From NCBI RefSeq assembly GCF_003667345.1, contig NZ_RCWF01000009.1:31187-95186 (forward strand): a stretch of DNA of 64,000 nt, written 5' to 3'. The stretch comes from Poseidonibacter antarcticus. GTDB taxonomy: Bacteria > Campylobacterota > Campylobacteria > Campylobacterales > Arcobacteraceae. How positions within the stretch are numbered: the stretch's first letter is position 1; every line of letters begins with the position of its first letter. Of this stretch, positions 1-8,047 are shown piece by piece. The position numbers were made by a program, and so were the translations under genes. A model generated the notes under the pieces. The model ran no database searches and was not told where the DNA came from. It saw nothing but the letters and a program-made list of their open reading frames with translations.

Positions 1-1
1 G

Positions 2-472
2 TTAATTTCAACACTTGCTTGTATTTTAACATATACTATGGATGAATTATTAACTTATGCACCTGCTTTTATAAAACAAGATTGTGAAGATATTTTTGAT
101 TATAAAAAAGTAATTTTACCAGAAGTTGAAGTTTCTATTAATGCAGAAACATTATTATTAGCAAAAGAGAAATTCTCTGAAATAAAAGATGCATTAAGTA
201 AAGAAAAAGTTATTAAATCAACACTTGAATTAGATATGTATACTAATAATGAAGATATTTTAAGTTTAAATAATACAGAATCAGCAGATTGGTTTATAAT
301 CTCTTCACTTTCTAGTGAAAAACAAGATAGTGAAGTATTAGGTTCATTTGAAATAGATGGAAGTATTTTTGAAGTTTATAAAGCTTCAATGCATAAATGT
401 CCAAGATGTTGGAAATTCACTTCAACAAAAGAAGATTCTCTTTGTTCAAGATGTGAAGAAGTGATAAATTAG
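2..472 (+). CDS. ileS: Isoleucyl-tRNA synthetase, C-terminal part (gene enters from the left edge)
   Basis: The frame is open from the first bases of the window, so this is the 3' end of a longer gene; about 156 residues are present. The segment reads TYTMDELL and then a C-terminal four-cysteine zinc site, CPRCWKF followed by CSRC, which ends the protein almost exactly as in bacterial IleS. IleS charges tRNA-Ile with isoleucine in the cytoplasm. The catalytic HIGH and KMSKS motifs lie outside the window. The zinc finger makes the call firm; only the C-terminal anticodon-binding and zinc regions can be judged. A small membrane gene follows after 8 bases. Confidence 0.9.
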   Translation, partial: LISTLACILTYTMDELLTYAPAFIKQDCEDIFDYKKVILPEVEVSINAETLLLAKEKFSEIKDALSKEKVIKSTLELDMYTNNEDILSLNNTESADWFIISSLSSEKQDSEVLGSFEIDGSIFEVYKASMHKCPRCWKFTSTKEDSLCSRCEEVIN

Positions 473-480
473 GAAATAAT

Positions 481-594
481 ATGTTTCAAGAAGAAGTAAC
501 ATTAACACTTGTATTCCAAACAATAGGAGTAATTTTAGCTCTTACTGCTGTTGGAATATATTTAGTTAAGAAAAAAGCAAAAGAGGTAAAATAA
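481..594 (+). CDS. 37-residue single-pass membrane microprotein
   Basis: This short ATG-to-TAA frame is preceded by a good ribosome binding site (AGGAA, 6 bases before the start). It encodes a short polar N-terminus, one hydrophobic segment of about 20 residues (roughly 8-28, TLVFQTIGVILALTAVGIYL) and a lysine-rich tail (KKKAKEVK), so it should insert with the tail in the cytoplasm. It sits between ileS and the Nfu gene with gaps of 8 bases and 1 base, so it is probably in the same transcript. I do not recognise the family. The codon use and operon packing make it likely to be translated. Confidence 0.6.
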   Translation: MFQEEVTLTLVFQTIGVILALTAVGIYLVKKKAKEVK

Positions 595-595
595 T

Positions 596-874
596 ATGAT
601 GCCATTTACAGATGAGGACTTACTAGACCCTGTAAGTTCTATTATAAAAACAAAAATTGCTCCTATGCTAGCACGTGATGGTGGAGCTATTGAGTTATTA
701 ACTATTAAAAATGCAAGAGTATTTGTACAGTTACAAGGCTCATGTGTTGGCTGTAGTGCAAGTGGGAGTACTTTAAAATTTATTGTTGAAAAAGAACTAA
801 AAGCTGCAATTCATCCTGACCTTGATATTGTAAATGTACCAGCTGGTATGGAAGATAAATTAGAGGAACTTTAA
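596..874 (+). CDS. NifU-like (Nfu) iron-sulfur scaffold protein
   Basis: The 92-residue protein is a stand-alone NifU C-terminal domain. It has the expected RDGG segment near residue 27 and the CVGC motif at residues 50-53 followed by SASG, whose two cysteines bind a transferable Fe-S cluster between two monomers. In the cytoplasm such proteins pass clusters to client enzymes. GAGGT lies 8 bases before the ATG at 596; a second in-frame ATG follows at once. The stop overlaps the next start as TAATG, suggesting translational coupling. Confidence 0.88.
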   Translation: MMPFTDEDLLDPVSSIIKTKIAPMLARDGGAIELLTIKNARVFVQLQGSCVGCSASGSTLKFIVEKELKAAIHPDLDIVNVPAGMEDKLEEL

Positions 875-1470
875 TGATAAATGAAAGTAGATTATTAAAT
901 GAGGCAAATAGCTTTTTCTTACAAAAAGATTTTGAAAAAGCTTTATTTTTATATTCTCAATTATCATCAACTTTTAAAGAAAATAAAGAGTACCCAATTT
1001 ATGCATTATTTTGTGATATTGCAAGTGAAGATGAAGAAAAAGCAATGTCACTTTATGATTATTTTTCTGTAGTTAAGGAAGAAAATTTAGATAATGCTAT
1101 TGCTTATGTTGAAGATATTATTGATGCATATGATGGTGATATTGACAAAATGATGGAAGTTCTAAAAGAACTGAGTATTTCAACAGTTGATGCATTGGAT
1201 GCTATTAAATATGAAGATTTTAAAAAACTTATAAACTCAAGAGGTTCTTTTAGAATCGCTTTTGAGGATATTATGTTTTCTACAAAAGTTGCAATTGAAA
1301 ATAAAGATGATTTTTTTGATTTTGTTACTAAATTAATTGATAATGATTTTAATACTACAGCATATTCATATTTAGATGGTTTCAATGAATACTTTGCTTA
1401 TGATGATGAAATTGAAAAACTATATAAACGATTAGAAGAGAAAAAAATTGCAATTAACAATCAACAATAA
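874..1470 (+). CDS. Hypothetical helical protein between nfu and murE
   Basis: A 198-residue acidic, helix-rich protein without signal peptide or membrane segment. The first 60 residues have a tetratricopeptide-like look (ANSFFLQKDFEKALFLYSQL), but no complete repeat array can be shown. I do not recognise a named family; proteins of this kind are common next to murE in Campylobacterota as far as I recall. Its ATG overlaps the nfu stop codon, and its own 3' end overlaps the murE start by 23 bases in another frame, so it is expected to be co-translated with both. Function unknown. Confidence 0.72.
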   Translation: MINESRLLNEANSFFLQKDFEKALFLYSQLSSTFKENKEYPIYALFCDIASEDEEKAMSLYDYFSVVKEENLDNAIAYVEDIIDAYDGDIDKMMEVLKELSISTVDALDAIKYEDFKKLINSRGSFRIAFEDIMFSTKVAIENKDDFFDFVTKLIDNDFNTTAYSYLDGFNEYFAYDDEIEKLYKRLEEKKIAINNQQ

Positions 1471-2734
1471 AATATTTACAGATAATTCAAATGAAGCAAA
1501 TGAAAATGTTGCTTTTGTTCTTTCATCTCATAATGAGAGATTTAAACAAGGTGCAATTGATAATGGATGTAAAGAAATTATCAATTCATCTGATTTAAAA
1601 AATTATCTTGATATGTCAAGTATTAAGATTATTGGAATTACAGGAACAAATGGTAAAACTACAACAGCAGCTGCTATTTATTCTATTCTTTTAGATTTAG
1701 GTTACAAAGTTGCACTTCAAGGTACTCGTGGTTTTTATATAAATGATAAAAGAGTTGAAGAGTATTCTTTAACAACTCCAATGCAAATTGGAAACTTTGC
1801 ACATATACAAAAAGCTATGGAAAATGATTGTGATTTTTTTGTTATGGAAGTTAGCTCTCATGCAATACAACAAAATAGAATCGAAGGTTTAAGTTTTGAG
1901 CTTAAAATTCATACTAATATTACAAGAGATCACTTAGATTATCATAAAACAATAGAAGAGTATATCAATATTAAAAATTCATTTTTTTCTGATGAGACTA
2001 AAAAACTAATCAATAAAGATGATAAAATAGTAAAATACAATGTAAAAAATGGATTTGCATATTCACTTGATGAACCTTCAACTTATAAAGTAGGGGCATA
2101 TTCTTTTAAAAATGGAATGCATGTAATGTTTTCTTATTTTGGGGAAATGCATTCTTTCTCATCTTCTATGATGGGTATTTTTAATGTATACAATCTAATG
2201 GCAGCTTTAAGTGCTGTTCATATTACAACTTCTAAACCTTTAGATGAAATCTGTGAAGCACTTGAAAACTTTGCAGGAGTAAGTGGTAGAATGGAAATAA
2301 TTTCATCTTCACCTCTTGTGATTGTAGATTTTGCACATACACCAGATGGAATGAAAGAAGTTTTACAAAGCTTTGCACATAAAGACATCATTTGTGTATT
2401 TGGAGCAGGTGGAGATAGAGATAAAGATAAACGACCTCTAATGGGACAAGTTGCTGCTAATTATGCAAAACATATAATCGTAACTAGTGATAACCCAAGA
2501 TTTGAAGACCCTGATTTGATTATTGAAGATATTTTAAAAGGTATCAAAAACCATCAAAGCGTTCAAGTTGATGTAAATAGAAAATCAGCTATTAGAAAAG
2601 CAATTGATATGGCTGATGAAAATTCAGTTATTTTAATCCTTGGAAAAGGCGATGAAACTACTCAAATAATCTATGATAAAAAACTAGCATTTTCTGATAA
2701 AGAAGAAGTTTTGAAGTATTTGAATAAAGAGTAG
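1448..2734 (+). CDS. murE: UDP-N-acetylmuramyl-tripeptide synthetase (meso-diaminopimelate adding)
   Basis: MurE adds meso-diaminopimelate to UDP-MurNAc-L-Ala-D-Glu in cytoplasmic peptidoglycan precursor synthesis. The 428-residue protein shows the Mur ligase ATP loop GITGTNGKTTT (63-73), the TTP and MEVSSHA segments, HTNITRDHLDYH, VDFAHTPDG, GAGGDRD, and DNPR, the motif that recognises the carboxylate of diaminopimelate, then GKGDE. It is slightly shorter than E. coli MurE, with a short N-terminal UDP-binding domain. The start is TTG with only a weak AGAAG upstream; no ATG lies before the ATP loop apart from one near residue 56, so TTG is preferred. It overlaps the preceding gene by 23 bases. 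Confidence 0.93.
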   Translation: MQLTINNKIFTDNSNEANENVAFVLSSHNERFKQGAIDNGCKEIINSSDLKNYLDMSSIKIIGITGTNGKTTTAAAIYSILLDLGYKVALQGTRGFYINDKRVEEYSLTTPMQIGNFAHIQKAMENDCDFFVMEVSSHAIQQNRIEGLSFELKIHTNITRDHLDYHKTIEEYINIKNSFFSDETKKLINKDDKIVKYNVKNGFAYSLDEPSTYKVGAYSFKNGMHVMFSYFGEMHSFSSSMMGIFNVYNLMAALSAVHITTSKPLDEICEALENFAGVSGRMEIISSSPLVIVDFAHTPDGMKEVLQSFAHKDIICVFGAGGDRDKDKRPLMGQVAANYAKHIIVTSDNPRFEDPDLIIEDILKGIKNHQSVQVDVNRKSAIRKAIDMADENSVILILGKGDETTQIIYDKKLAFSDKEEVLKYLNKE

Positions 2735-3111
2735 AGGCTTTAGCCAGTTTTAAAAACTTTAATTTCAGCTTGAGCAAATACAACTTCAAGTGGTAGAACT
2801 TTAGTTTTACCACTTTTTAAATCATCTATTTTTTTATATACTCATAGTGGTTAAAATGATATTGTATGAGTTGTTGACTTTTTTATATATTAATTAACCC
2901 TTTATCTCAGATAAATTTCTAGTACATAATTTACCATTAAAACTATGAGTTTGTGTACAATATTATTTAAGATGACTATTGAATTGAAGCTCTAGTTTAT
3001 AAAACACCTTTATTATTATTCTTTCATTTTTATTTATTTGAGGTATAAAAGCTCGAAGTTTTTACTTTTACACTTGTTTCTTCCATGTATTTTGTTAGAT
3101 ATATTAGTATA
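2735..3111. other. 377-bp gap between murE and the ATPase/TOPRIM-like module
   Basis: Apart from the terminator there is no clear gene. On the minus strand an open stretch of about 33 codons, 2743-2841, ends in a TAA and reads like a protein C-terminus (PLEVVFAQAEIKVFKTG), but it has no start and an in-frame TGA just upstream. It could be the tail of a decayed gene or chance. The rest is AT-rich without recognisable repeats or RNA genes. Confidence 0.4.
2788..2818 (+). terminator. Probable rho-independent terminator after murE
   Basis: AAGTGGTA (2788-2795) pairs with TACCACTT (2808-2815). Inside, AACT pairs with AGTT across a G-T wobble, giving a stem of about 13 pairs. TTTTT follows on the plus strand, so it should end the ileS-nfu-murE transcript. 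Confidence 0.6.
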
Positions 3112-3630
3112 TTATTTCAATAAATCAAAAAGTGTATTTTCTCCTTTTTTGATTTGTGAAACCCTACAATATTCATGTATGCTTTCAAGTAATTTATCTA
3201 TATCATTGAAATAGTCTTTTACAAAATCATATCGCTTAACACTACTAAACTTTAGTATTATTTTACAAAATTCACTTGGTTTCATTCTCGATTTCTTCCA
3301 TTCACTATATTTATGTTCATTACAAATAATGAACATCTCAATTTCAGGAGCTGTAATAATATTAATTACAGAAATCTTGTCTACATATGCTTTACTCAAG
3401 TTAAAATTTTCTTTTCTTGAATCCAAGATTCTTAATACAGTTATTTTTTCACTAAAACCTTTTCTTAAATATCTCTTTTCAAATTCTTTAGCAGCTCTAC
3501 AACGAATTATCTCATTTTCTAATAATTGATCATTATTAAATATGAGCTTATTAGAATCTAATAATAATTCCATTATAGCCTGCTCTGCATTACCTTCACA
3601 AATACATGCTATATAGCCATCTAAATTCAC
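3112..3630 (-). CDS. TOPRIM/RloB-like partner protein of the adjacent ATPase (candidate defence effector)
   Basis: The 172-residue protein opens with a hydrophobic strand followed by CEGNAE (E12, E16), the arrangement of the first acidic motif of TOPRIM-type nuclease domains. A second acidic segment RILDSRKENF (D70) and a conserved-looking TAPEIEMFIICNE (about 93-105) follow. This pattern resembles RloB/AbiLii-type proteins that are encoded with an AAA ATPase. It starts two bases after the ATPase stop codon, so the two are surely co-translated. The likely role, inferred from family and pairing only, is a nucleic-acid-cleaving effector licensed by the ATPase after phage infection. The exact family is not certain; some databases label such proteins as methylases, which the sequence does not support. 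Confidence 0.6.
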   Translation of the reverse strand: MNLDGYIACICEGNAEQAIMELLLDSNKLIFNNDQLLENEIIRCRAAKEFEKRYLRKGFSEKITVLRILDSRKENFNLSKAYVDKISVINIITAPEIEMFIICNEHKYSEWKKSRMKPSEFCKIILKFSSVKRYDFVKDYFNDIDKLLESIHEYCRVSQIKKGENTLFDLLK

Positions 3631-3632
3631 GA

Positions 3633-4802
3633 TTATTCTCCATATCTAATTAATGCTTTTTTAAACTCTATAAAAGATTCATATGCTGGTACAGTACCTT
3701 GTAGATACCCACTTTGATACAATTCACTTTTTTTGATGTCATTACGTTTTAATATATTAGAAAGATTTTCAACACTAATTCCACCATTATTTCTTGTGAT
3801 ATAAATATTGTCATTTCTCTCAAATTCATCTAATAATTCTGGGTAATGTGTAGATAATAAAATTACAGCACCTTTTCTATTCACCTTATGATTCATAAAA
3901 AATCTAACTAGTGTAACTGCAAGCTCTTTATTAAAATGATTTTCAATCTCATCAATAATTAAATATCCACCTTTAGCCAACACAAACATTGCATTAATAA
4001 AGACATTAATTCCTTTTATTGTTCCAGATGATAAATATTTTTGTAATTCAACTGGTGAGTTCATTAAAATTTCTTCTTTATTTTTAAATTTCAACTTAAT
4101 TTCAACATCTTTACCTTCTTTTATAATATTAGATTTTAAATATTCAATACTTGAATCCAGAAATGTTATTAATTCATGTGGAAATTCTCCGAACATCCTA
4201 ACTAAATTTATATTTGTCCAATTAATTAAATCCTCAAAATTAATTTTAATATTGTTCTTTTTATTTAAAGATATGATGATACTAACATCATCAGGTAAGT
4301 ACTCTTCATCACCTTTTCTAAGTTGTATTGGTATTAAATCTGTGAAGTTAAATATATTTTTTTTTGTTTTAATACTCTTAATATCTTTTCTCCATAATTG
4401 CTCACTTTCAATAACAAATTTATCTTCAATTTCATCACTAAATTCACTCTTTATTATTGTTGTCTCTAATTTATATATAGAGTCTGAGAATATACTAAAG
4501 TAAATATCAAAAATAATTTTGTCTTTTCCTCTTAACCCATTTAATATACTATTGTTTTCTATCTTATTTATTGGTTCATTATTAAGCATTTGAATTATGA
4601 AAGAAATCACCTTTAATGTTGTTGTTTTACCTGATGCATTAATTCCAACAAATGCAATTGCATTATTTTGATAAATTTGTGGGGATATTTTATGCAACAT
4701 TTCACTTTTATCATTCCTAACACGCTGTGTTGTCGTGAAATCAATTTCCAGATTTTTAGGAAATAATTTAAGACCATTTGCTTTTATTTTTAATATTTTC
4801 AT
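3633..4802 (-). CDS. ABC/OLD-type AAA ATPase of a two-gene candidate defence module
   Basis: The 389-residue protein has a complete ABC-like ATPase set: Walker A GINASGKT at 53-60, a signature-like LSSGT, Walker B LIIDEIE, and the switch histidine in LLSTHYPE. The N-terminus ILKIKANGLK is the usual first strand of SMC/RecF/OLD-family ATPases. The middle is a coiled, charged insertion of about 170 residues. Such ATPases partner with TOPRIM or RloB-like proteins in abortive infection systems (AbiL, PARIS, OLD-like), and here the next gene is of that kind. A purine-rich AAGGA lies 12 bases before the ATG, a long spacing. The module runs against both flanking genes, which fits an inserted accessory unit. 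Confidence 0.75.
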   Translation of the reverse strand: MKILKIKANGLKLFPKNLEIDFTTTQRVRNDKSEMLHKISPQIYQNNAIAFVGINASGKTTTLKVISFIIQMLNNEPINKIENNSILNGLRGKDKIIFDIYFSIFSDSIYKLETTIIKSEFSDEIEDKFVIESEQLWRKDIKSIKTKKNIFNFTDLIPIQLRKGDEEYLPDDVSIIISLNKKNNIKINFEDLINWTNINLVRMFGEFPHELITFLDSSIEYLKSNIIKEGKDVEIKLKFKNKEEILMNSPVELQKYLSSGTIKGINVFINAMFVLAKGGYLIIDEIENHFNKELAVTLVRFFMNHKVNRKGAVILLSTHYPELLDEFERNDNIYITRNNGGISVENLSNILKRNDIKKSELYQSGYLQGTVPAYESFIEFKKALIRYGE

Positions 4803-4882
4803 AACTTAGAATTTTCCTTTTAAAACGAATAATATGTATTTATATTAAATGTAATGTAGCATATAAGTAAAAAGATTAAGCT

Positions 4883-4903
4883 TAAAACGTATATTATGTT
4901 TTA
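4883..4903. promoter_or_regulatory. Palindromic site upstream of the ATPase gene
   Basis: A 21-bp imperfect palindrome with perfect TAAAAC/GTTTTA arms lies about 80 bp upstream of the ATPase start. A second partial copy, AAAACGAATAATATG, lies closer to the gene at about 4823. These could be operator half-sites for a regulator of the module; there is no experimental or family support. Confidence 0.25.
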
Positions 4904-5075
4904 AAATAATTTTTGAGAAAACTAGAAATTATTTATAGACTATTATTCTGAACTAGGGAATTTCTTTTCTTTTAATAATGCCTAGTAAAAGAACATTTTT
5001 CTACTTGATAAAAAACCAAAGTATTTAAAAAATATTTTGCTAAGATATTCACAAAAAAAGGTTTAATCAATAAAT

Positions 5076-5690
5076 ATGTTTTCAAAATTTCTAGAATCTA
5101 ACACAACATATCCAATTGCATTACAAGATTTTCCTACATGGCACAAGGGTATTGAGTATTTTGGTTTTTGGGCAATTGAAGTTTCAACTTTTGAGTGTCA
5201 AAATAAAATAAAAAGTTATCAGAATTATTTATCTTCTTTTTTACATCCTAATTATTTACGTCAAGCTCATATTACTTTGGTTGCTTCTGGTTTATTATCT
5301 GATGAGTATTTTTCTGAAGATTTACTAAAAAGACAAATCAACGAACTAGAAAAAAGTAATATCAAACAATTTTCTTTAAAATTAAAAGATTTTAATAGTT
5401 TTTCTACTTGTCCTTATCTTGCTATTGAGGATTCTTTTTCTAACTTGGATTTTATTCGTAAGGTTTTGAATAATACTTCAAAAGAGATTGATGCAGCTAA
5501 TTATACGCCACATATTACTTTAGGGTTTTATAATAAAGAGTATAAAACATCTGAAATAGTTAAAAATATTTCTGATTTTTCTTTGCCTGATATTGAATTT
5601 AGAGTTGATAAAATAGTATTTGCTAAATATGAAACTAAAGATATTCAAGGTCCTTATGAAGTTTTACATCGTGTTAAGTTAAGTTGTTAA
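5076..5690 (+). CDS. 2H phosphoesterase superfamily protein (2'-5' RNA ligase-like)
   Basis: The 204-residue protein carries two HxT motifs, AHITL near residue 67 and PHITL near residue 149, spaced as in the two catalytic histidine motifs of the 2H phosphoesterases. Members cleave 2',3'-cyclic phosphates or 2'-5' linkages in RNA or nucleotides; the substrate here cannot be told. No signal peptide, so cytoplasmic. The only in-frame start is the ATG; an AAAGG lies unusually far upstream (14 bases). It is transcribed alone, diverging from the ATPase module and converging on the ethanolamine permease with a shared terminator. Confidence 0.75.
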   Translation: MFSKFLESNTTYPIALQDFPTWHKGIEYFGFWAIEVSTFECQNKIKSYQNYLSSFLHPNYLRQAHITLVASGLLSDEYFSEDLLKRQINELEKSNIKQFSLKLKDFNSFSTCPYLAIEDSFSNLDFIRKVLNNTSKEIDAANYTPHITLGFYNKEYKTSEIVKNISDFSLPDIEFRVDKIVFAKYETKDIQGPYEVLHRVKLSC

Positions 5691-5723
5691 AACAAGGAAT
5701 AAGTTTTATCTTATTCCTTTGTT
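5691..5723. terminator. Bidirectional terminator between the 2H phosphoesterase and ethanolamine permease genes
   Basis: AACAAGGAATAAG (5691-5703) pairs with CTTATTCCTTTGTT (5710-5723) with one bulged base and a 6-base loop. It starts directly after the plus-strand stop codon and could end both convergent transcripts. Confidence 0.7.
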
Positions 5724-5740
5724 TAAAATGAGTTAGTTTA

Positions 5741-7153
5741 TTATAATTCGTGTTCCAAGTCAGATTCTGCTTTTGAAAGTAAAGCAAACTCTTCTTCTGC
5801 TGTTTTTGCAACTAAATGATTTTTACTATAGAAGAAGTAATATAAAGCTCCTAAAATATATAAAATAATTGTATAGTTGAAAGCTCTTGGATCAAAAGCA
5901 TAAACTCCTGTTAATGCAATAATAGAAAGAACTAATGCAATAGATGATGTAAATACACCACCTGGTGTTTTATAAGGTCTTGGCATATCTGGATTTTTAA
6001 TTCTTAATAAAATATGACTTAATGCCATAAGTGCATAAGAAATTGTAGCTCCAACAACAGCCATTCCTAAAATTAAATCACCTTCTTGTGTTAATGAAGC
6101 CAAAAATCCTATGATACCTGGAATGATTAAAGCCCAAGTTGGAGTTTTTTTCTTACTTGTAAGTGATAAAAATTGTGGTACATAACCAGCTCTTGAAAGT
6201 GCAAATACTAATCTACTATAACCATAAATAATAGAGAAGAAAGAAGCTACTAATCCTGCTAATGCAAGTACATTTACCATAGTTCCTAATGTTTCATTTC
6301 CTGTTGCATTTAATGCATCAACTAAAGGAACAGCACTTTTACCAATTGTATCAGCTCCTGCTGCACCTGCTACTAAGAATACAACTAAAACAGCTGTAAA
6401 TAATAAGAATATCATTGCCCCAATAATACCTTTTGGAACATCTTTAGCTGGGTCTTTTGCTTCTTCTGCTGCCAAAGGAACACCTTCAACTGCTAAGAAC
6501 AACCACATACCAAATGGTAATGCAGCCCAAACTCCATACCAACCCATTGGTAAGAATTCACTAGCACCAAAAGCTTCTGTAGAAACTGCTATATCAAATA
6601 AGTTTGAAGAATCAAAATGTCCAAAAAGTGAAACAGCTGTAGCAATAATTGCAAACACAGCTAAGGCACTAATAATCATCATAGTTTTTAAAGCTTCACC
6701 CGCACCAATCAAATGAATACTAATAAATACAATATAAAAAAGAGCATATATAATAGGTCCATTTATTCCTATGAGTGATTCAACCGCTGAACCTATAAAA
6801 ATTACAATAGCAGCTGGTGCTAATGCATATTCGATTAATATGGCAAGTCCTGTTAGAAATCCACCTGCTGGTCCCATTACTTGTCTTGCAAAACTATATC
6901 CACCACCTGCTGCTGGAATTGATGCTGACATTTCTGCTAGTGATAATACTAAACATAAATACATTATTGCCATTAAAGAAGCAGCAATAGCAAATCCTCC
7001 CCATCCTGCTTCTGCAATACCAAAATTCCATCCTGCAAAATCACCTGATATTACATATGAGATTCCAAGCCCTGTTAATAATAACCAACCAGCTGTTCCT
7101 TTTTTTAATTGTCTTTTTTCAAGATATTCTTTACTTATGTGAGCTTTGCTCAT
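5741..7153 (-). CDS. eat: Ethanolamine permease (APC family)
   Basis: A 470-residue polytopic inner-membrane protein with about 12 hydrophobic segments and the amino acid-polyamine-organocation pattern. GISYVISGDFAGWNFG, SIPAAGGGYSFARQVMGP and EYALAPAA are typical of the ethanolamine permease Eat. It should bring ethanolamine into the cell in exchange or symport. It is the last gene of eutB-eutC-eat, 10 bases after eutC, which strongly supports the substrate. The length matches the family. Confidence 0.88.
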   Translation of the reverse strand: MSKAHISKEYLEKRQLKKGTAGWLLLTGLGISYVISGDFAGWNFGIAEAGWGGFAIAASLMAIMYLCLVLSLAEMSASIPAAGGGYSFARQVMGPAGGFLTGLAILIEYALAPAAIVIFIGSAVESLIGINGPIIYALFYIVFISIHLIGAGEALKTMMIISALAVFAIIATAVSLFGHFDSSNLFDIAVSTEAFGASEFLPMGWYGVWAALPFGMWLFLAVEGVPLAAEEAKDPAKDVPKGIIGAMIFLLFTAVLVVFLVAGAAGADTIGKSAVPLVDALNATGNETLGTMVNVLALAGLVASFFSIIYGYSRLVFALSRAGYVPQFLSLTSKKKTPTWALIIPGIIGFLASLTQEGDLILGMAVVGATISYALMALSHILLRIKNPDMPRPYKTPGGVFTSSIALVLSIIALTGVYAFDPRAFNYTIILYILGALYYFFYSKNHLVAKTAEEEFALLSKAESDLEHEL

Positions 7154-7163
7154 TTATAATCCT

Positions 7164-8045
7164 TTATTTTATAAGAAAATTTTCATTATTGATACTACTT
7201 TCTAGTGTATCATCGCTTGTTCTATCTTTTAGATTTACTCCTGATAGTTCTAATCTTCTGGCTTCGTTTAATAAATACATTGTTTTTTTTACTGCCTCCT
7301 CATAAGACAATCCATCTGAACGAACATTTGATATACAATTTCTATTTGCATCTGTAAGTCCTACTTTTGGATTATATGTAAGATATAAACCAAGACTATC
7401 TGGGGAACTTAGTCCTGGTCTTTCACCAATTAATACTAAAGTCATTCTTGCTTTTAATATTTCTCCTACTTCATCTCCTACGGCTACTCTTCCTTGATGA
7501 ACAATTGTAATAGGAGCTAGTTTCCATTGATTTTTATCTTTAGCTAGGGCATGAGATAAGATTTGAATATAATTTACTGCATTTTCTTTTATTGCTAAAG
7601 AAGAAAGTCCATCTACTATAACAATGGATAAATCATAAGGAACTCTTGTTTGATCAATACTTTTTGATAATAATTTACAAGAATTAGAATCTAATCTTCT
7701 ACCTAAATCAGGTCTTTGTAAATAAGTAACTCTATTTACTGCTTGAGAATGTAATAAAATAGGAGAATATCCATCTTGAAAAAGCTCACTTGTATCTGTA
7801 TTACTTAATAAATTAACATTTACAGATATTTTATTTAATTGATCAACAACGTGTTCTGTATCTAAGGGTAAATGAACTGCATCTTGTGCTTGCGCATGTG
7901 CTAATTGAAAATCCAATAAGTGATTTGTTGGAATACTAACTCCTGTTCTACCCAGTCCAATTCTAGCTTCTGTATGTTCTCTTAAAAAAGCCCATGGGTT
8001 TTGAATAACAGTTGTTTCTTTATCTTGTTTTATTAAATCAGACAT
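7164..8045 (-). CDS. eutC: Ethanolamine ammonia-lyase small subunit
   Basis: EutC is the light subunit of the adenosylcobalamin-dependent enzyme that turns ethanolamine into acetaldehyde and ammonia. The 293-residue protein shows the family features ARIGLGRTG near residue 26, HAQAQDAVH near 50, IVDGLSSLA, and the glycine- and arginine-rich GERPGLSSPDSLGLYLTY segment. It starts 2 bases after the eutB stop with the RBS inside eutB, so the subunits are made together. Cytoplasmic. The length agrees with the usual 290-300 residues. Confidence 0.93.
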   Translation of the reverse strand: MSDLIKQDKETTVIQNPWAFLREHTEARIGLGRTGVSIPTNHLLDFQLAHAQAQDAVHLPLDTEHVVDQLNKISVNVNLLSNTDTSELFQDGYSPILLHSQAVNRVTYLQRPDLGRRLDSNSCKLLSKSIDQTRVPYDLSIVIVDGLSSLAIKENAVNYIQILSHALAKDKNQWKLAPITIVHQGRVAVGDEVGEILKARMTLVLIGERPGLSSPDSLGLYLTYNPKVGLTDANRNCISNVRSDGLSYEEAVKKTMYLLNEARRLELSGVNLKDRTSDDTLESSINNENFLIK

Positions 8046-8047
8046 AA

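Noticed and set aside
1104..1385. Open frame of 93 codons on the minus strand within the gene upstream of murE
   Set aside because: It is fully covered by a plus-strand gene with proper packing and coding character; the antisense frame has no RBS and low-complexity composition.
6771..7305. Plus-strand open frames opposite the ethanolamine permease and eutC genes
   Set aside because: They mirror strongly conserved genes on the other strand and contain no recognisable motif.
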